Source: Apteryx mantelli (taxonomy: Eukaryota; Chordata; Aves; Apterygiformes; Apterygidae). Taken from it: 64,000 nt of DNA. The number at the start of each line of letters is the position of its first letter. The stretch's first letter is position 1. The stretch lies in NCBI RefSeq assembly GCF_036417845.1, contig NC_089979.1:48182775-48246774 (forward strand), in the 5' to 3' direction. Below, piece after piece: positions 49,601-61,091 of the stretch. The notes beneath the pieces were generated by a model. It had not been told where the DNA came from. It worked only from the letters and a program-made list of their open reading frames with translations, and made no database searches. The translations under genes and the position numbers were made by a program.

Positions 49601-52600
49601 ATGAAAAAGGTTAGAAATACTTTATTCTGAATTACATAAGCCTGTTAGAAAAATGGCATCACCATTCTCATTTGCATAAGCCTAAGAAAAATATGGTCAG
49701 CTAACTAAAACAATCATAGCATAAATATGTATGGAAGAGTATATTTTTCTATTGCTATTGTATGAGCATTTTTTTCTGTAGCTTTTAAAGTATCCTTCAT
49801 AACCTCATTTTCTACTTCGTTGGCTGGAACAGAGAATACTTTTTTCTCATCTGACTGAAATCTCAGTTAAAAGAATTATTAAATCTGGAGAGTTAAGCAG
49901 AGAAAATACAGCCTTACATGACATTAGATGCCATAGTCCCAGTGTCCTCATCAATGGCTGTGTATGTTCCAACAACATGACTCTCTCTTGTACTTTCTGA
50001 TATAGAAAAGCTGATTGAAGATGGATGAAATCTTGGTGGTTCAATCACATTTTTTACTTCTACTATGAGAGGTGTTCCAACAGCTTGGTACTGAGATGCA
50101 ACAGAGTGGTGGAAGTCAGCTCGGTTTCTGACACCAATACTCAGTGTGTGACTTTGGATGTGTTCATAATTCAGTTCCTAAAAGATTAAACACAGACAAA
50201 TAGAAAATAAATACAATTTCCTGGACTTTAATTTTATTAAATATGCTGTTTTAAATGGTTGAGTCACAGTACTTTTGTTGATCATTTTAAAATTATTTTT
50301 AATGATTTAAATTATTTTAAGATGATTATTTAAACAGTTGAACCACAATATTTATCCATACCTTAATTACTCTAAGGATTCCTTGATTTGTAGCTGGATC
50401 TGTAACAATTTCAAAGCAGTTATCTTCATTACCAGATATAAAGAAAAACTCTGCTAACCAGTTATCTGTGAACTCTTCATCAGCATCCAGAGCTTGTATC
50501 CGTAGCAGTTCTGAGCTAAGTGAATTTTCTGAAATACTTGCTGAAAACTGGAATGACAGAAAAATACCTATTAACAAACACTAAAATATATAATGTCAAG
50601 AAAACACAGCTAACTGCAGGGAATCTTTTGAATGACATCCTGTCCACAGTCAATACCAATTTAAGAATAATTGTGTGTTCTGTGTAAATTGTAATTCTGG
50701 TTGCGAACGTGAAGAGCTGTGTTGCCTCATGTGATTGTAGACGCAGCTTAGAGGAACTGGATTTGTGCTTTTTGTAAGAAAAGACTGAATAAAGATGCAT
50801 TAATCTTCATAAACGGGCCTCATTGCACAGGTCTGGACACATGAATGACAGGATTTGAGTTCTCTGAATACAAAAAAAATCTAAGTGTTTCTTATCAGAA
50901 TTGTGTGTGGAAACTATAGATATGATTTTGAGCAGGCTTCAGGGAAACAATCCCTTCAATTCAGTGGAGCATTCAAATGAGAAAGTGCTCAACAGGTTAG
51001 TAAGGGCTTTGTTATCTATTGGATTTTTGAACAGGGTTTTAAAACAGTGATGTTGATTTTGATATTAAAAACTTACAGAGCTTTGAGCAAGAGTGGGGAA
51101 GTTGTCATTGACATCAATAACTTTAACATTACAGCTACAAAGAGATGAAATTCCATCTGCAGCTCCATCCCTGTCTGACGCCTTCACCACAAGAGTGTAG
51201 CTACCATGTTGCTAACACAGAAAGAGAAATCAGTGTGTTACAATGATCTGTACATTTTAGACATTGCAAATAATTACATCTTGCTATTATTTCCAAATTC
51301 ATTCATTTCCCTGAGACATTTTATTGTAACATATAGAAAAAAAATCACTTCCTTAAAAAAAAACGAAAAAAACCCTCCCTTCTTTCTATTTTATTTTTGT
51401 CACTGTCACAACATGCCTGCCACCAAAACATCATGTTATTTAATTTTGGAAAAGGAAATTTTACCTCTCTGTCAAGATAATTTGCTAGATGAAGTTCTCC
51501 AGTATATTTATTCATAATGAACATCGGTGGACCTGAAGGTTCCTGACTCTCTATCTTGAAGGCAATTTTAGAATTCAGGTGATTAGGTTCATCTGCATCT
51601 GTTGCAATTATTTTCATCACCAGTGTGTCTAAGAATAATAATAAGAAGAAAAAAAATCAGAAAATCTGTTTTGTTCCTGTAAATGACTCTTCAAAACAAT
51701 GATAAATTCCTGGTGCATCAAAATGACAGGATTCTATCTTTTCAGTAACATCTACAAAGAAAAAAAAAGTTTATGTTTGTAATGCTGGTTATGACTGAAC
51801 TTTAATGACTTCAAAATGCAGTACAAGTTAAGATCAGGTGTAGTAATGCAGATTTTTACTGAACCTCTTTAAGTCACCATAGGGGTAACGTAAAAACATT
51901 AAGTTCTGAGCCTGTAGACACTCACATGAGAAATCTTTGCAGTGTTAGATGGGGATTTCTGGAAGGTAGGGTTGTAAGGGGGCCACCTGCTTTCACGTGT
52001 GTGCATGGCAGGATGAGTTTGCAGCAGCATGTCACGGCAGTTCTCTGCCTTTCTATTCAGGACATGAGCTCTCCCCTGCCATTCCCCTACTGACCTCAGT
52101 GTTACTTACAAGCCTAGTGCTGATTGCAGTGCTTTCGGTGGTAAGAACCATTTTAGTGGTTTAAGTAAGGGTTTATTTAGTAATATTCTACTGCAACCAG
52201 GCTATTCAGGCTACAAATACAAATATTTGAATTAGGACAAATGTGAAAAGGTGTATTTTATATATCGTCACAGGAAATAAGGTTTTTTTTTTTTAATGAG
52301 AAGACATGAACCAATTTATTTTAAGTTTTCACATCTAAAAGAATTTGCATGATGATGAGGTTAGGAACTGGAGCATTAAACATTCGTGTGTGGGAGAAAA
52401 GGGGGAAGAATGCATCACTGTCTAATTTTAGGCCACAAGCTTAGATCCCCGCTCCAATGGCACTCTGAGAAACATCTCCCTCCTCCTGCAGTGGCTCTGG
52501 GAAACATATGTCACTGCCTAAGAGGAAGTAGAACAAACACCCCAGGTTTGTATTAACTGTATTCTGGCAACCCCCCTGACTATACTACACTGTAATAAGC

Positions 52601-55600
52601 ATAAAATAGTTACTTACTGTCCATGCTGCATTCTTCAATAGATCCTGTAAATACAGATTGTGCAAATATAGGAGGGTTATCATTTATATCCAGAACTCTG
52701 ACTCGAAGTTCAAGAGGCGTTTCCAAATCTGCACCCGTCACTGAGTGCTTAGCAAAGCAACGTATCTAGATAAAGAGATTTACTCATTTTAAAACCAAAA
52801 ATGAAGGAAACAAAGCAACAGTCTGAAACAAATGAATTAGAGCATTTGTCTAATTCTGATCCCCTGCCCTGCCTTGCCTCTTGCAGCCATCATTATAAAG
52901 GAAAAAAAAATACTTACAACAAATACTGGGGTCACTTCCCTATCCACTATTGATGTTATATTAATTTCTCCTGTTCTTGGGTTAACAACAAATATTCCGT
53001 AGGGGGCACGATCAATTCCAACTCCAGAGATGCTGTATGTAATTGGATTGTTTTCTTCACAATCTGACCGGATCTACAATAATAGATAATAATAGTTTAT
53101 GCCAGCTCACTTAGAACATCTGCAAGGTTTTTTTTCTTTTTTTTCCCTATTACTATTGCCCTTAAAGAATTCTATATAATTTTCAGTTTCTCTCCCAACC
53201 ACATATCACAAGGTTATTGGCAGAACCAATTGAAGGCTGTGCCACAAACCAGTCAATCTACTGCTGCATCTCCCCTGAATATTTCTTTCAAGTCTTCCGG
53301 CAGTGAAGCGGAGATGTTATGGGAGAGTAACTTCCAAGAATCTTACACTGTGCCTGGACCTCCGAAAGGATACAGATGTGGGGAAAGGATAGGAGGACAT
53401 CCTGTGTGCTCCATCACCTCACAAGAGTCAAGCACCATCTTGGAGCTTGTGCTCAGGGGTTTCTCAGAGTGAAAGAGAATATTAAAATACAAAGAACTAA
53501 TATGCAGCGGCTGCACATAAACATAATATGTGTTGGAGCTTTCCAGAAAGTGGACAGATCTGAAAATTCTAGGAAGCCTTTGGTCACTCCTCAGCAGCCG
53601 CATGAGTTCATCCTATTAGAGTGTCTCAGCTGAGCTGGAAATATTGCATCTTCTTTCTTCTGTTCTATATTCCTTGCTTTGACTACTCTAAGCAAATATA
53701 CTCTCAAATCTTTTATCAGCCTGTCTTTACAAAAAGCTTCCTTGTTGGTGAACAACACTTCTGCTTTGCTTTCTACTTACTTTGGCAATTGGATTCCTCT
53801 TAGAATTATCTTCTCCTTCTCTACAAGCTGCAGCAAATTTGATCCATTCACGTTTTTGTCTTCTGAAGGTTCTCCATCTTGCCACTCCATTTTCATCCCA
53901 TTCTTTTACCTTTGACATAGAGTCCCAATGTCACTATGACCAGCAACCTCAATACATTTTAAATTTATACATACATTTAGAATTTCCAACATTAAGGAGT
54001 AGAAAAGAGATTTTTATAGACCATGTTTTTTTACATGAGTCTCAGTACCAAGCCTGAGACTGTACATATATACTTTTAAATTATTCCTGAGTATTAGGTA
54101 TTTGTTGAGATTCTGGAGAACTCTTGAGAGGATGAGCAGGTTATTACCTGCAACTGTTTAATATTTAAATATGTTTTCAATCATCAAGTTAAAAAATGTC
54201 TTAGTTCAGTATTTTCCATTTCATTTTTATATGGTTACATTTCATTTTATCAGAAAAACAGTTTCTAAGGAATTTTTTATTACCTCCACATGAAATCCTG
54301 TGCTGAAATCCAAGAGTACCTGCAAGAACAATAAGAGACTGGCATATAAACATGCAAGGCAAAATGCAGTAAGCAAAACCCAGATGCCACACATTGCTAT
54401 ATTGCAGGACTGGAGCAGCATATTTTCCTCAAGTTCATTGCAACAGCCTAACTAGGCTGTAGTTGCAGGATTTCCATAAATAATGCTGTGCCATTTTTTC
54501 CCCCCCATGCCCATGTTTAATTCCTTGAAGGTTAATTCATTCAAAATTAATGTCTTTCAAGGCACCTTGAGTTTGAGAACATGTGCAAATTTCATGTTAT
54601 ATTTACATAAAAAAAAATCTTTCACACAGATTTTTAGGTTGTAGAGTCTCAGCTGATTCAGCTGAAGAGAGAAGTGATTGCAAGTTTTGCTAAAAAAGAA
54701 AGGTATGTCTAGGAAAGTAAACAAGAAGTATTGCTTTATTTTTTAGAGGTTTATTTAGAAAGTTATGGTAGACCTGGAGTATTTCAAAATATTTCAATAT
54801 ATGGTTTAGGCAAAAGAAATAAAAACATTCTCCTGTAAATTCCCACTGAGGTTAGAGGTTAAATGTATGACGGAAAGCCAACTGCAGTCACTAGACAGAT
54901 TTTTTTGGAGTTCAGTGGGCTTTGTTTTGAGGTCTAACTGTGCAAACGAAGACGTAGGTAGATAAATGTTGCAGGATCAGATGCAAGGTGTAGTGACTTT
55001 AAAATTAAAATAATGGAGAATTATCAATTTTTTGACTACTGCAATTTAAAAGAAAGCACAGTTTTATTAACCTTATTTCAAAATAATGTGTGAAGATGAA
55101 GTCACTTGGTGAATGTATCATAACTCCATAACATCACTTTTGGGTTTATGACCTGCCTTTACCCACTTCAGACAATAAAGGATGAAAAATATGGGAAAGA
55201 ATTGCAGTTTCTCCTTTCTCATCAGTGGTGGCTAACAGCTGTAGTTATCAGTTTTCCACGTCCCAGTTATTTCCCAGTACTGTTCAGTGACTCACACTGA
55301 TTTGGCTGACATGTTTTCTCTGATGGATTTTATGTCAGATGTTACATGGATAAATTCTGTGACAATATTTTTTTCTGTGATAAATTATCTCATGGGACTT
55401 TCCACACTTCAAATTTATTATGTAGTTGTTATATCAAGGCTGGAAGACGGGCACAGACTTTCTTCCACTTCAGGTTAAAACAATCTCTTTCCATACAACG
55501 GATTAACAAACACCAGCTTCAGCTCTCCTTCTCTCTTCCTGCCTTTTCCTCATTTACTTACATGTCATAAGATGTTCACTGTCTGTCATTTACAAAACCA

Positions 55601-58600
55601 TTTCTCTGATGATCTCTTCTTCCCATCAAAATTCACTGAGATCTCAGTCACAAAGGACTGCTCTAATTAACTAGTGAATGAGGGAGTTTAGACTATGGAT
55701 CTAGTATCTTGAGTGTATGTAATATCTTGAAAGGTACGCGACTATTCACGCAATAACTATTCTTTTTTCTCGTTTCTTTGAGCAAGTTATTGACATAAAT
55801 CATTAAGAAGAGTATTCTTCAGGAAAATCATTACAAACTCATATTAGGTCTTTGGACAGAAAACAGATATGTTTAGGTTATGCTAAAAGCATCATTACAG
55901 CTTTTAATCTGAGTGCATTTGTTGGTGACTATATAAATCTTCAGCTGCAGATTGGGGTTCAAGCTCATGTGCAGTCATGACTCATCTCTGCAATATCAGA
56001 CTCCATTTCAACTGGGGAGTTGTTTCGCCTCAGTGGAACGTCAAGCCTCTTCTTTTACGATCCACCTTGGAGATTGGGGAAACACAGGAGAGCAGAATGT
56101 GCAGATTACTCTCTCGCGAGGGAGGCTGAGTGATGAAGCTGACCAGAAACTGCATTGATTCAGCATTTCTTATCAGCTGATCCCACCAGCAGAGCAGAGC
56201 CTCCTTGGGCAAGTACAGTGAAATCCTCTCCACCCTTAGCCTTAAATCCCTTCTGGCAGGTAAGCAATTGTGCTGACCCAGAAAAGTATGGTATACGCCT
56301 CTTAATGCAAAGTTAGTGAATCTTACCTACTGTCTGCATCTTATGGCCTATTCTAATATTTAACAGGGAAACTAGTAGCTCACCTCCAGCCATGCCACTC
56401 TCACAGTTAACATGCATAACTGAACTACAGTGTTGAGAAAATAGTAGTAGTCCTGTGAAATAAGAATTACATCTGTAAGGAATTCTTGAATTCTGTTCTG
56501 ACAGGAATATTCATAAAAAACTTGATTTCAGCCTTCACTGATGACGAATGGGGAACTCTGTTTTCAAACAACAAAGGATATTCATTTTACATTGACTAGG
56601 ACTAGGGAATGCTAGGAATTTGTTCATTAGTATTGCTGGGAATCATAAATTAAGGCCCAGTGTTTCCACACTTGTCCCCTACCAGCTAAGGAAAAACCCT
56701 CCTGCTACCTGTTGCTGATGAAAGATCTTTAAAGAAATTTTGATGGTTTTGAATCCGGAGTCCTCAGTACTATTTGTCATACTACTCGAGAATGTTGATC
56801 TGATGAATTTGATGTCTGCATTCAGTAAGTCTATCTCAGTTACTGCTATATTATAGAAAATAGGGCAGACAAACACCAGAAGAGGCTATCTAGTTCACCA
56901 GATAAATCCAAACAATTCTGGAGAGACATCTGTCTAACATGGCCAGGGACAGGGTTTCCTCTACCGCCCCACCTAATGTTTTCCAGTTCTCCTCCAGCAT
57001 CAGCAGAAAACAAAAAGCTTTCCCCTCTCCCTCCAGCTGTCAGTTTCAAATATCTCACTACCTTGTAAACCCTGTATTTCTAGTGCTATTTCCAGTGGAG
57101 AAGAACATTTTACTGTCTATCTCCTAGCAGCTAATTCTGGCATATTTGAAGATAACGTACAAAGTTCACTTCTAAACTAGTGTCTGAGTATTTACATGTA
57201 GTATTCTCCATAGAATCAGTGATTAAACATCGTTAAAACAACAGGAGCTGAAAGGGTTGGATGCATCCTGAGGATCTTGGGGTAGGCAGGCTGATTAGAA
57301 TGACATCAAGATTTGCTGTTCTGCTAGTCTCTAAGAGACCCTAAAAAAATGGAAACTCTGCAGAGAAGCTAGAAGCTAGTTGCGCAGACTCTTTCTGGTA
57401 GGGGTTGGGAGAGGTGCAGACAGAAACGTTTGTCATGACCGTCATTCTCACAGTAGTCTATCTGAAAGTTTGCCTTTTATTGTAATGATACAGAGTCTGA
57501 ACCCTGTGCCTGACATGAGATCTTGACATCACACTGGAGTTACTCTGAATTTGTTCTGATGTAACTGGGAACAGAATTAGGCCCATAGGATGTGTATGGT
57601 TCTTTGCATCTTCAAAGTAATTTGCAAACAAGAATTAACTAATCATTAATTGACTGCCAAGCAATATTATATGCAATTATGGAATCCTCCCTCCTCCACC
57701 TACTCATATCTAAATGACTGAACACGCCTTTAACATCTTCCCAGCATTATTCATATTGCATCTGATTCTTTCTCTTTGAAGTCAACAGCAGTATTGTTAT
57801 TGACCTTGATGGGAGGAGGGCTGAGAACTCGCACATATTATATTAGTCATCATGGTAGCTCTGGTTGTGTCAGCATTTTGGGACCTGCACGTCTTACTCA
57901 GCCAAAACTCTGACTAGTAAAGGGTTGAAATAATGAACCCTTCCCTTTATGCATTCTGTACCTCATTAAAAAAAATAATAAATTAGTGCATACGAAATAA
58001 TGAGAAGCAGGGCTGAAACATAAGACACAACCTCATATTTTAAAAAGAAGCCATTTGGTAACTTTTAAATTAAAACAAGAATACAGTTTTACCTGTGCTT
58101 TTCATTTTTTGCATTCCATTAATGAATGTGTTTCTTCCAATTTTAAGGGGAAATTACGCAGGATGATTTTTCTGGCTATTTATTTGTTAACTCTGCAAAA
58201 GTCAGGTGTTTCTGGCTTCTCATATTAGCAACAGGAGTCAATATTTTGTATTGTACCCGGGATGGAGAACTTATTGCTATTTCCACAGAAGTAAATGAAA
58301 GATATGATGCTCATGTCTGTCAGAAGAATAAATTCCAAAGTTTTATCTATTTTAAAATGTTTATTAAAAGAACTGACCACTTTGGGAAAAGCTTTCACTG
58401 CGATTGTTTCTACTTTGCTGAGCTAAATAATATAGGACACATCATACAGGAATAATGAATTCCAATATAGTAACAGAGCTTAACCATTAGAAAAATGAAC
58501 AGAAAGGTAATTGCAATACTGGGTGTAAACCATTGTCATCCAAATTGGAGTTTTTCAAGTTAGTCATGCTAAGTCTCCTGAATAAATCTCCTAAATAAAA

Positions 58601-61091
58601 AAAATCTAACATGGCTTAGAATGCTCTAGCTGCAAATGCACAATTGCTTGGGCCATTTTTTTATTTAAGAATATAACTACAAATTTAAGAACCTAATTTT
58701 GGGTGATAATTCTTGGATGATGAATTACTTTGGTTTCTGTTCCTACAAGTAAACTCTTCATTTGCAGAAGAGCGTGCAGTTTCTTGGCTACATTCTAGTA
58801 GATGTTTTGTATGCATATGCAAGTAAAGGATTTATATTTTTATGTCCACCAAATTATGAGTAGGAGATGTAACCATAGCCTAACAACTGGAAAAAAAAAA
58901 AAAAAAGGTAGATAACACATGGGAAAAAGTAGTCAGACAAAAGTGTATATAAGAGATGTGGTGAATTTAAAATTATTAACTATCACATGATGGCTGGCGG
59001 GAGAAGAGTCATACCTGATCAAACAGGTTATTTCTATAAAACGTGTCTGTGCAAGTACCACAAACAGAACTCTCTTACTCATGAGAACAACACCTTTGAA
59101 GTCACGTGACTGAGGGTTGCAGAATCAGTTCCACCAATGGTGAAATACACATAGAAAGTTAATAGTTTCAGAGCACAATCTCTGGTAGGTTAAGACTTCA
59201 TTTTTGGAAAGTATACTAAAATATCTATAATTCCACAGCAATTTTATTTCATACAGCTTATTAGCTATATACTAACCAGATCCACCAGGCAGGTGATTTT
59301 CATGAAGGAATAATTAAGCCCAAAATCAAGACTGTTCCTTAGAATGCAATAAAATTGTATTCATAATTTATAATGTATTTAATCCCTATGCTTTGTTCAT
59401 CACCTTTCTATAAATCACTAAAAGATGCCATAAGACTGTACAAGCCACCATGAACACTGTTATGCAGAAAAACACATTAGAAGAACAACAATTGATTCCT
59501 CTAGTAAAAGTTAAAAAAAAGATACTCATCAAAATATAATTGAAGTTTTCAATATCTCTCTTTTTCCTGACCAAACGTGCATTCTGAAGCACTCACGATT
59601 GTAACAATAATAAACTGAAAGAATGAGAGTTGCTCCAGTGTTGACAAGAGAAGATTAAGCAGTAAAATTTCTTTTGAATGGACAGATCTTAAATACAGTA
59701 CAATCAGCTTTATTCTCACTTTCAGAATGTCAGGAGCATGCATCACCAGGTAACTGAATAAAACGAGTAGTCACTAATGTTATATAAAAATCCAGAACTG
59801 TTAGTGTGACGCACAGCATGCCAATCCCAGTGAAGACCAGTGTGCTGCACTAAACAAGCAGAAACTTATCCGAACCATACCTTGCTTTTGCCAAGTTTTA
59901 TCATTATTTGTCTCACAGCCACCCTGTGTTGATTAGTTCTACTTTACTGACTGCAAAACTGTTACCTAAATTCGTGCATGATCATTTCAAAATAAATCTC
60001 AAGATTTCATATTCTATAACAACAAACCCTCTTTCCTTGACTACAAACATTGCTAGTGATGTCAGCAACAAGAAGTTAACAAACATTTACACTTACTAAT
60101 ATTCTGTGTAAATCAAAAGCCATGAAAGAAATAACTATAAATTCTACTCTTTTCAGTCTGCACAGCCTTGGACCTCTACATAATTTGAGAGGAGCAGCAC
60201 AGATGAGTAAAAATAATCCACGCATGAAACAGAATGCAGCAGTAGAAGGGCCTCCCTAGGTCTTTTAAGTCCTTTCTGGCAGTTTCCCAGCATTGATGAA
60301 CACATTGCACAACTATTCTGCTTGACCATAGACAACTTCCCTTTTAGAGTAAGTAAAACAAACTCAAAGAATGACACTTTCATTTCAGCGTTTGAAGTAT
60401 TTACTTCCTTAACACATGGCAGCTCAGACACTAATGCACAATGAGTTGAGGATCCTTTATAATGGGAAGTAATGGGCCAAGTCCTGATTTTTATTCAGAT
60501 AAAATCTTCACTAAATTTCATGTTTTTCTTTTGAATAAAGCCTGGTCAAAAAGATCTGGTCAACCCTGAGGCGCTCTTGCTAAATACATTTTAGAGAAAG
60601 ATTTTTCCTCTTCATCTTCCTTATACTGAGCAAAAAAATAAAGGCATAGAACCAAGTTATATCGAGTCAAGTTATTAGGATTTTTATAAATGATAACATT
60701 ATTATTAATAAAATGACTCATTAAGTAATACACACAGACAACATTTGCCTGAAAAGTCATGTTTTAAACATAGAAAGCCATATATTGAATATCAAAAGAT
60801 TTCAGAATAGTATAATCAAAAGAAGCAATTGTCAGCATTCAATGAAAAACTAAATTCTTTGTGTAGAATCTTCAGAAATACAATTTAAAATAAGCAGAGC
60901 TTTATTCCTTATGCATATTTTCACAGGATTTTTTTTTTTTTCGGAGGGGGGTGGTTTACACTGTGAAATATAGTGGTCTGCTGAGAAGGATCCAACTGCA
61001 ATAAACTCAGAGTTTACAAATATTGCATTAAAATTGGACTTACCAATAAAAGGAACAGAAAAGCAGTTGTTCGGTGAGGGAGCCAATCCAT
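39650..61091 (-). CDS. DSG4: DSG1/DSG4-type desmoglein, complete coding region in 16 exons
   Basis: A second desmosomal cadherin, of the DSG1/DSG3/DSG4 group that serves stratified epithelia in mammals. Joined minus-strand exons: 61091-61044, 54319-54284, 53909-53781, 53073-52918, 52765-52618, 51628-51465, 51211-51077, 50547-50362, 50177-49918, 48899-48757, 48610-48392, 47198-46674, 44680-44532, 44081-44021, 42401-42193 and 40693-39650. The 3612 coding bases give 1203 residues; mammalian DSG1 and DSG4 are about 1040-1050. Phases agree throughout. Signal peptide 1 to about 28, furin site RRQKR 44-48, mature start Glu49-Trp50. Calcium linkers are DINDN 149-153, DVNDN 260-264 and DVNDN 485-489. 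A Gly-rich insert occupies about 596-699. The membrane span is about 700-722, followed by a Cys cluster 727-730, a catenin-binding segment about 870-920, six RUD motifs and a Met-Gly repeat tail. It mixes features of mammalian DSG1 (Gly-rich tail, RUD pattern) and DSG4 (complete EC5, anchor). The symbol DSG4 is therefore a best guess; it may be co-orthologous to DSG1, DSG3 and DSG4. Confidence 0.92.
39777..39896 (-). repeat. DSG4: coding minisatellite, 8 copies of a 15-bp unit
   Basis: On the + strand CCATG recurs at exactly 15-base spacing from 39781 to 39886, eight times. The minus-strand translation is four GMGGA units, a GMGVA, two SMGGA and an SMGGM. The unit keeps frame, so copy-number change would lengthen or shorten the protein without a frameshift. 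Mammalian DSG1 has a less regular Gly/Ser-rich segment at the same place. Confidence 0.93.
42193..42401 (-). CDS. DSG4: DSG4-type exon 15: intracellular anchor
   Basis: Residues 787-856. It reads [16 protein letters not shown], then a Gly/Thr/Tyr-rich stretch, and ends [12 protein letters not shown], joining in phase 0 to [11 protein letters not shown]. The acceptor is CCATTTTCAG and the donor GTAACC. YTNTY and FLDxYFSEKA are hallmarks of the DSG1/3/4 group. Confidence 0.93.
44021..44081 (-). CDS. DSG4: DSG4-type exon 14: 61-nt exon
   Basis: Residues 767-787, encoding [20 protein letters not shown] plus one base. It is bounded by TTGTTTTCCAG and GTAAGC. It links PEDR (exon 13) to EIYTNTY (exon 15) in frame. 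Mammalian DSG3 and DSG4 have a similar DxxNICxP segment here. DSG2 has no separate counterpart. Confidence 0.85.
44532..44680 (-). CDS. DSG4: DSG4-type exon 13: end of membrane span and juxtamembrane segment
   Basis: Residues 717-766. It begins [15 protein letters not shown], with three cysteines at the cytoplasmic membrane face that are likely palmitoylation sites. [20 protein letters not shown] and AQPEDR follow, diagnostic for the DSG1/3/4 group. The donor is GTCAGT, a slightly unusual GT site. Confidence 0.94.
46461..46510. repeat. (TA)n / (TG)n mixed microsatellite
   Basis: Alternating TA and TG units in intron 12 of the DSG4-type gene, followed on the high side by a second short TA run. 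Confidence 0.75.
46674..47198 (-). CDS. DSG4: DSG4-type exon 12: EC5 end, glycine-rich extracellular insert, outer membrane span
   Basis: Residues 542-717, in 525 nt compared with 228 nt for the DSG2 counterpart. It finishes EC5 with [18 protein letters not shown] and CRCDSRNYC. Residues 601-633 contain 29 glycines, including an uninterrupted run of 18. A Gly/Asp/Glu/Tyr-rich stretch follows (634-695). The span begins [17 protein letters not shown]. The reading frame is open throughout, and both junctions (CCCAAAG acceptor, GTAAGT donor) keep phase, so the insert appears to be translated. It lies outside the cell, next to the membrane. Mammalian DSG1 also has a long low-complexity anchor here, but Ser/Thr-rich. 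Confidence 0.93.
46922..47026 (-). repeat. DSG4: coding GGN trinucleotide repeat (poly-Gly)
   Basis: CCA/CCG/CCT triplets on the + strand read as glycine codons on the minus strand. Codon use is mixed, mostly GGT with GGC and GGA, showing that the tract is not a single recent slippage product throughout. The longest uninterrupted run is 18 codons. Confidence 0.93.
48392..48610 (-). CDS. DSG4: DSG4-type exon 11: EC4/EC5 junction
   Basis: Residues 469-542. It reads [20 protein letters not shown] with the calcium linker at 485-489, then [17 protein letters not shown] and PPFTFSI, resembling the DSG3/DSG4 EC5. A full EC5 separates it from mammalian DSG1, whose anchor is reduced. The donor is GTAAAT. 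Confidence 0.95.
48757..48899 (-). CDS. DSG4: DSG4-type exon 10: EC4
   Basis: Residues 421-469, 143 nt. It reads [18 protein letters not shown] and then [18 protein letters not shown], ending WAITRG. The acceptor is AAATACAG and the donor GTAAGA. Confidence 0.95.
49918..50177 (-). CDS. DSG4: DSG4-type exon 9: EC3 end and EC4 start
   Basis: Residues 335-421, 260 nt. It reads [20 protein letters not shown], then [14 protein letters not shown], where the EC3/EC4 linker is the degenerate NVxE form, and [14 protein letters not shown]. The donor is GTAAGG. Confidence 0.95.
50362..50547 (-). CDS. DSG4: DSG4-type exon 8: EC3
   Basis: Residues 273-334, 186 nt, phase 0 at both ends. It reads [20 protein letters not shown] and [19 protein letters not shown]. 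SLSSELxRxQAxDxDEE is closest to mammalian DSG4. The donor is GTATGG. Confidence 0.95.
51077..51211 (-). CDS. DSG4: DSG4-type exon 7: EC2/EC3 junction
   Basis: Residues 228-272, 135 nt. It reads [20 protein letters not shown], then [17 protein letters not shown], with the DVNDN calcium linker at 260-264. The donor is GTAAGT and the acceptor TGTTAG. Confidence 0.95.
51465..51628 (-). CDS. DSG4: DSG4-type exon 6: EC2
   Basis: Residues 173-227. It reads [20 protein letters not shown], then [18 protein letters not shown], and ends YLDRE. SQEPSGxPMFI is typical of DSG4. The acceptor is TATTCTTAG; the donor GTAAAA is the same weak site as in DSG2. Confidence 0.95.
52618..52765 (-). CDS. DSG4: DSG4-type exon 5: EC1/EC2 junction
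   Basis: Residues 124-173. It reads [20 protein letters not shown] and [17 protein letters not shown], with the DINDN linker at 149-153, and ends IEECSMD. The donor is GTAAGT and the acceptor TATCTAG. Confidence 0.95.
52918..53073 (-). CDS. DSG4: DSG4-type exon 4: EC1
   Basis: Residues 72-123. It reads [20 protein letters not shown], then [19 protein letters not shown] and [11 protein letters not shown]. IRSDCExN and SGVGIDRxPYG are shared with mammalian DSG1 and DSG4. NIT is a potential glycosylation site. The intron to exon 5 is only 152 bases. Confidence 0.95.
53781..53909 (-). CDS. DSG4: DSG4-type exon 3: propeptide end, furin site, start of EC1
   Basis: Residues 29-71, 43 codons. It begins [15 protein letters not shown], has the furin site RRQKR at 44-48, and continues [20 protein letters not shown], which as I remember it is identical to mammalian DSG1 and DSG4. 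The donor is GTAAGT. The acceptor is TCAAAG|G, with A instead of C/T at -3 and almost no pyrimidine tract. It is nevertheless the only in-frame choice, because the next AG upstream leads to an in-frame stop. Confidence 0.93.
54284..54319 (-). CDS. DSG4: DSG4-type exon 2: 36-nt micro-exon, signal peptide end
   Basis: This exon encodes [12 protein letters not shown], residues 17-28, between TTCTTGCAG and GTAATA, phase 0 on both sides. It aligns with the VVxEVNSEF segment of mammalian DSG1 and DSG4 and equals DSG2 exon 2 in length. Confidence 0.9.
54320..61043 (-). other. DSG4: DSG4-type intron 1
   Basis: A 6.7-kb AT-rich intron, nearly the same length as DSG2 intron 1. I see no additional exon, no RNA gene and no clear mobile element in it, only short A/T homopolymers such as the A run near 58890-58906. 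Confidence 0.65.
61044..61091 (-). CDS. DSG4: DSG4-type exon 1: start codon and signal peptide
   Basis: The exon encodes [16 protein letters not shown] and ends in a consensus donor TTG|GTAAGT, phase 0. Mammalian DSG1 and DSG4 also start MDW. An out-of-frame ATG begins five bases upstream (ATGCAATGG), but the coding ATG has G at both -3 and +4 and gives the expected signal peptide. Confidence 0.93.
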
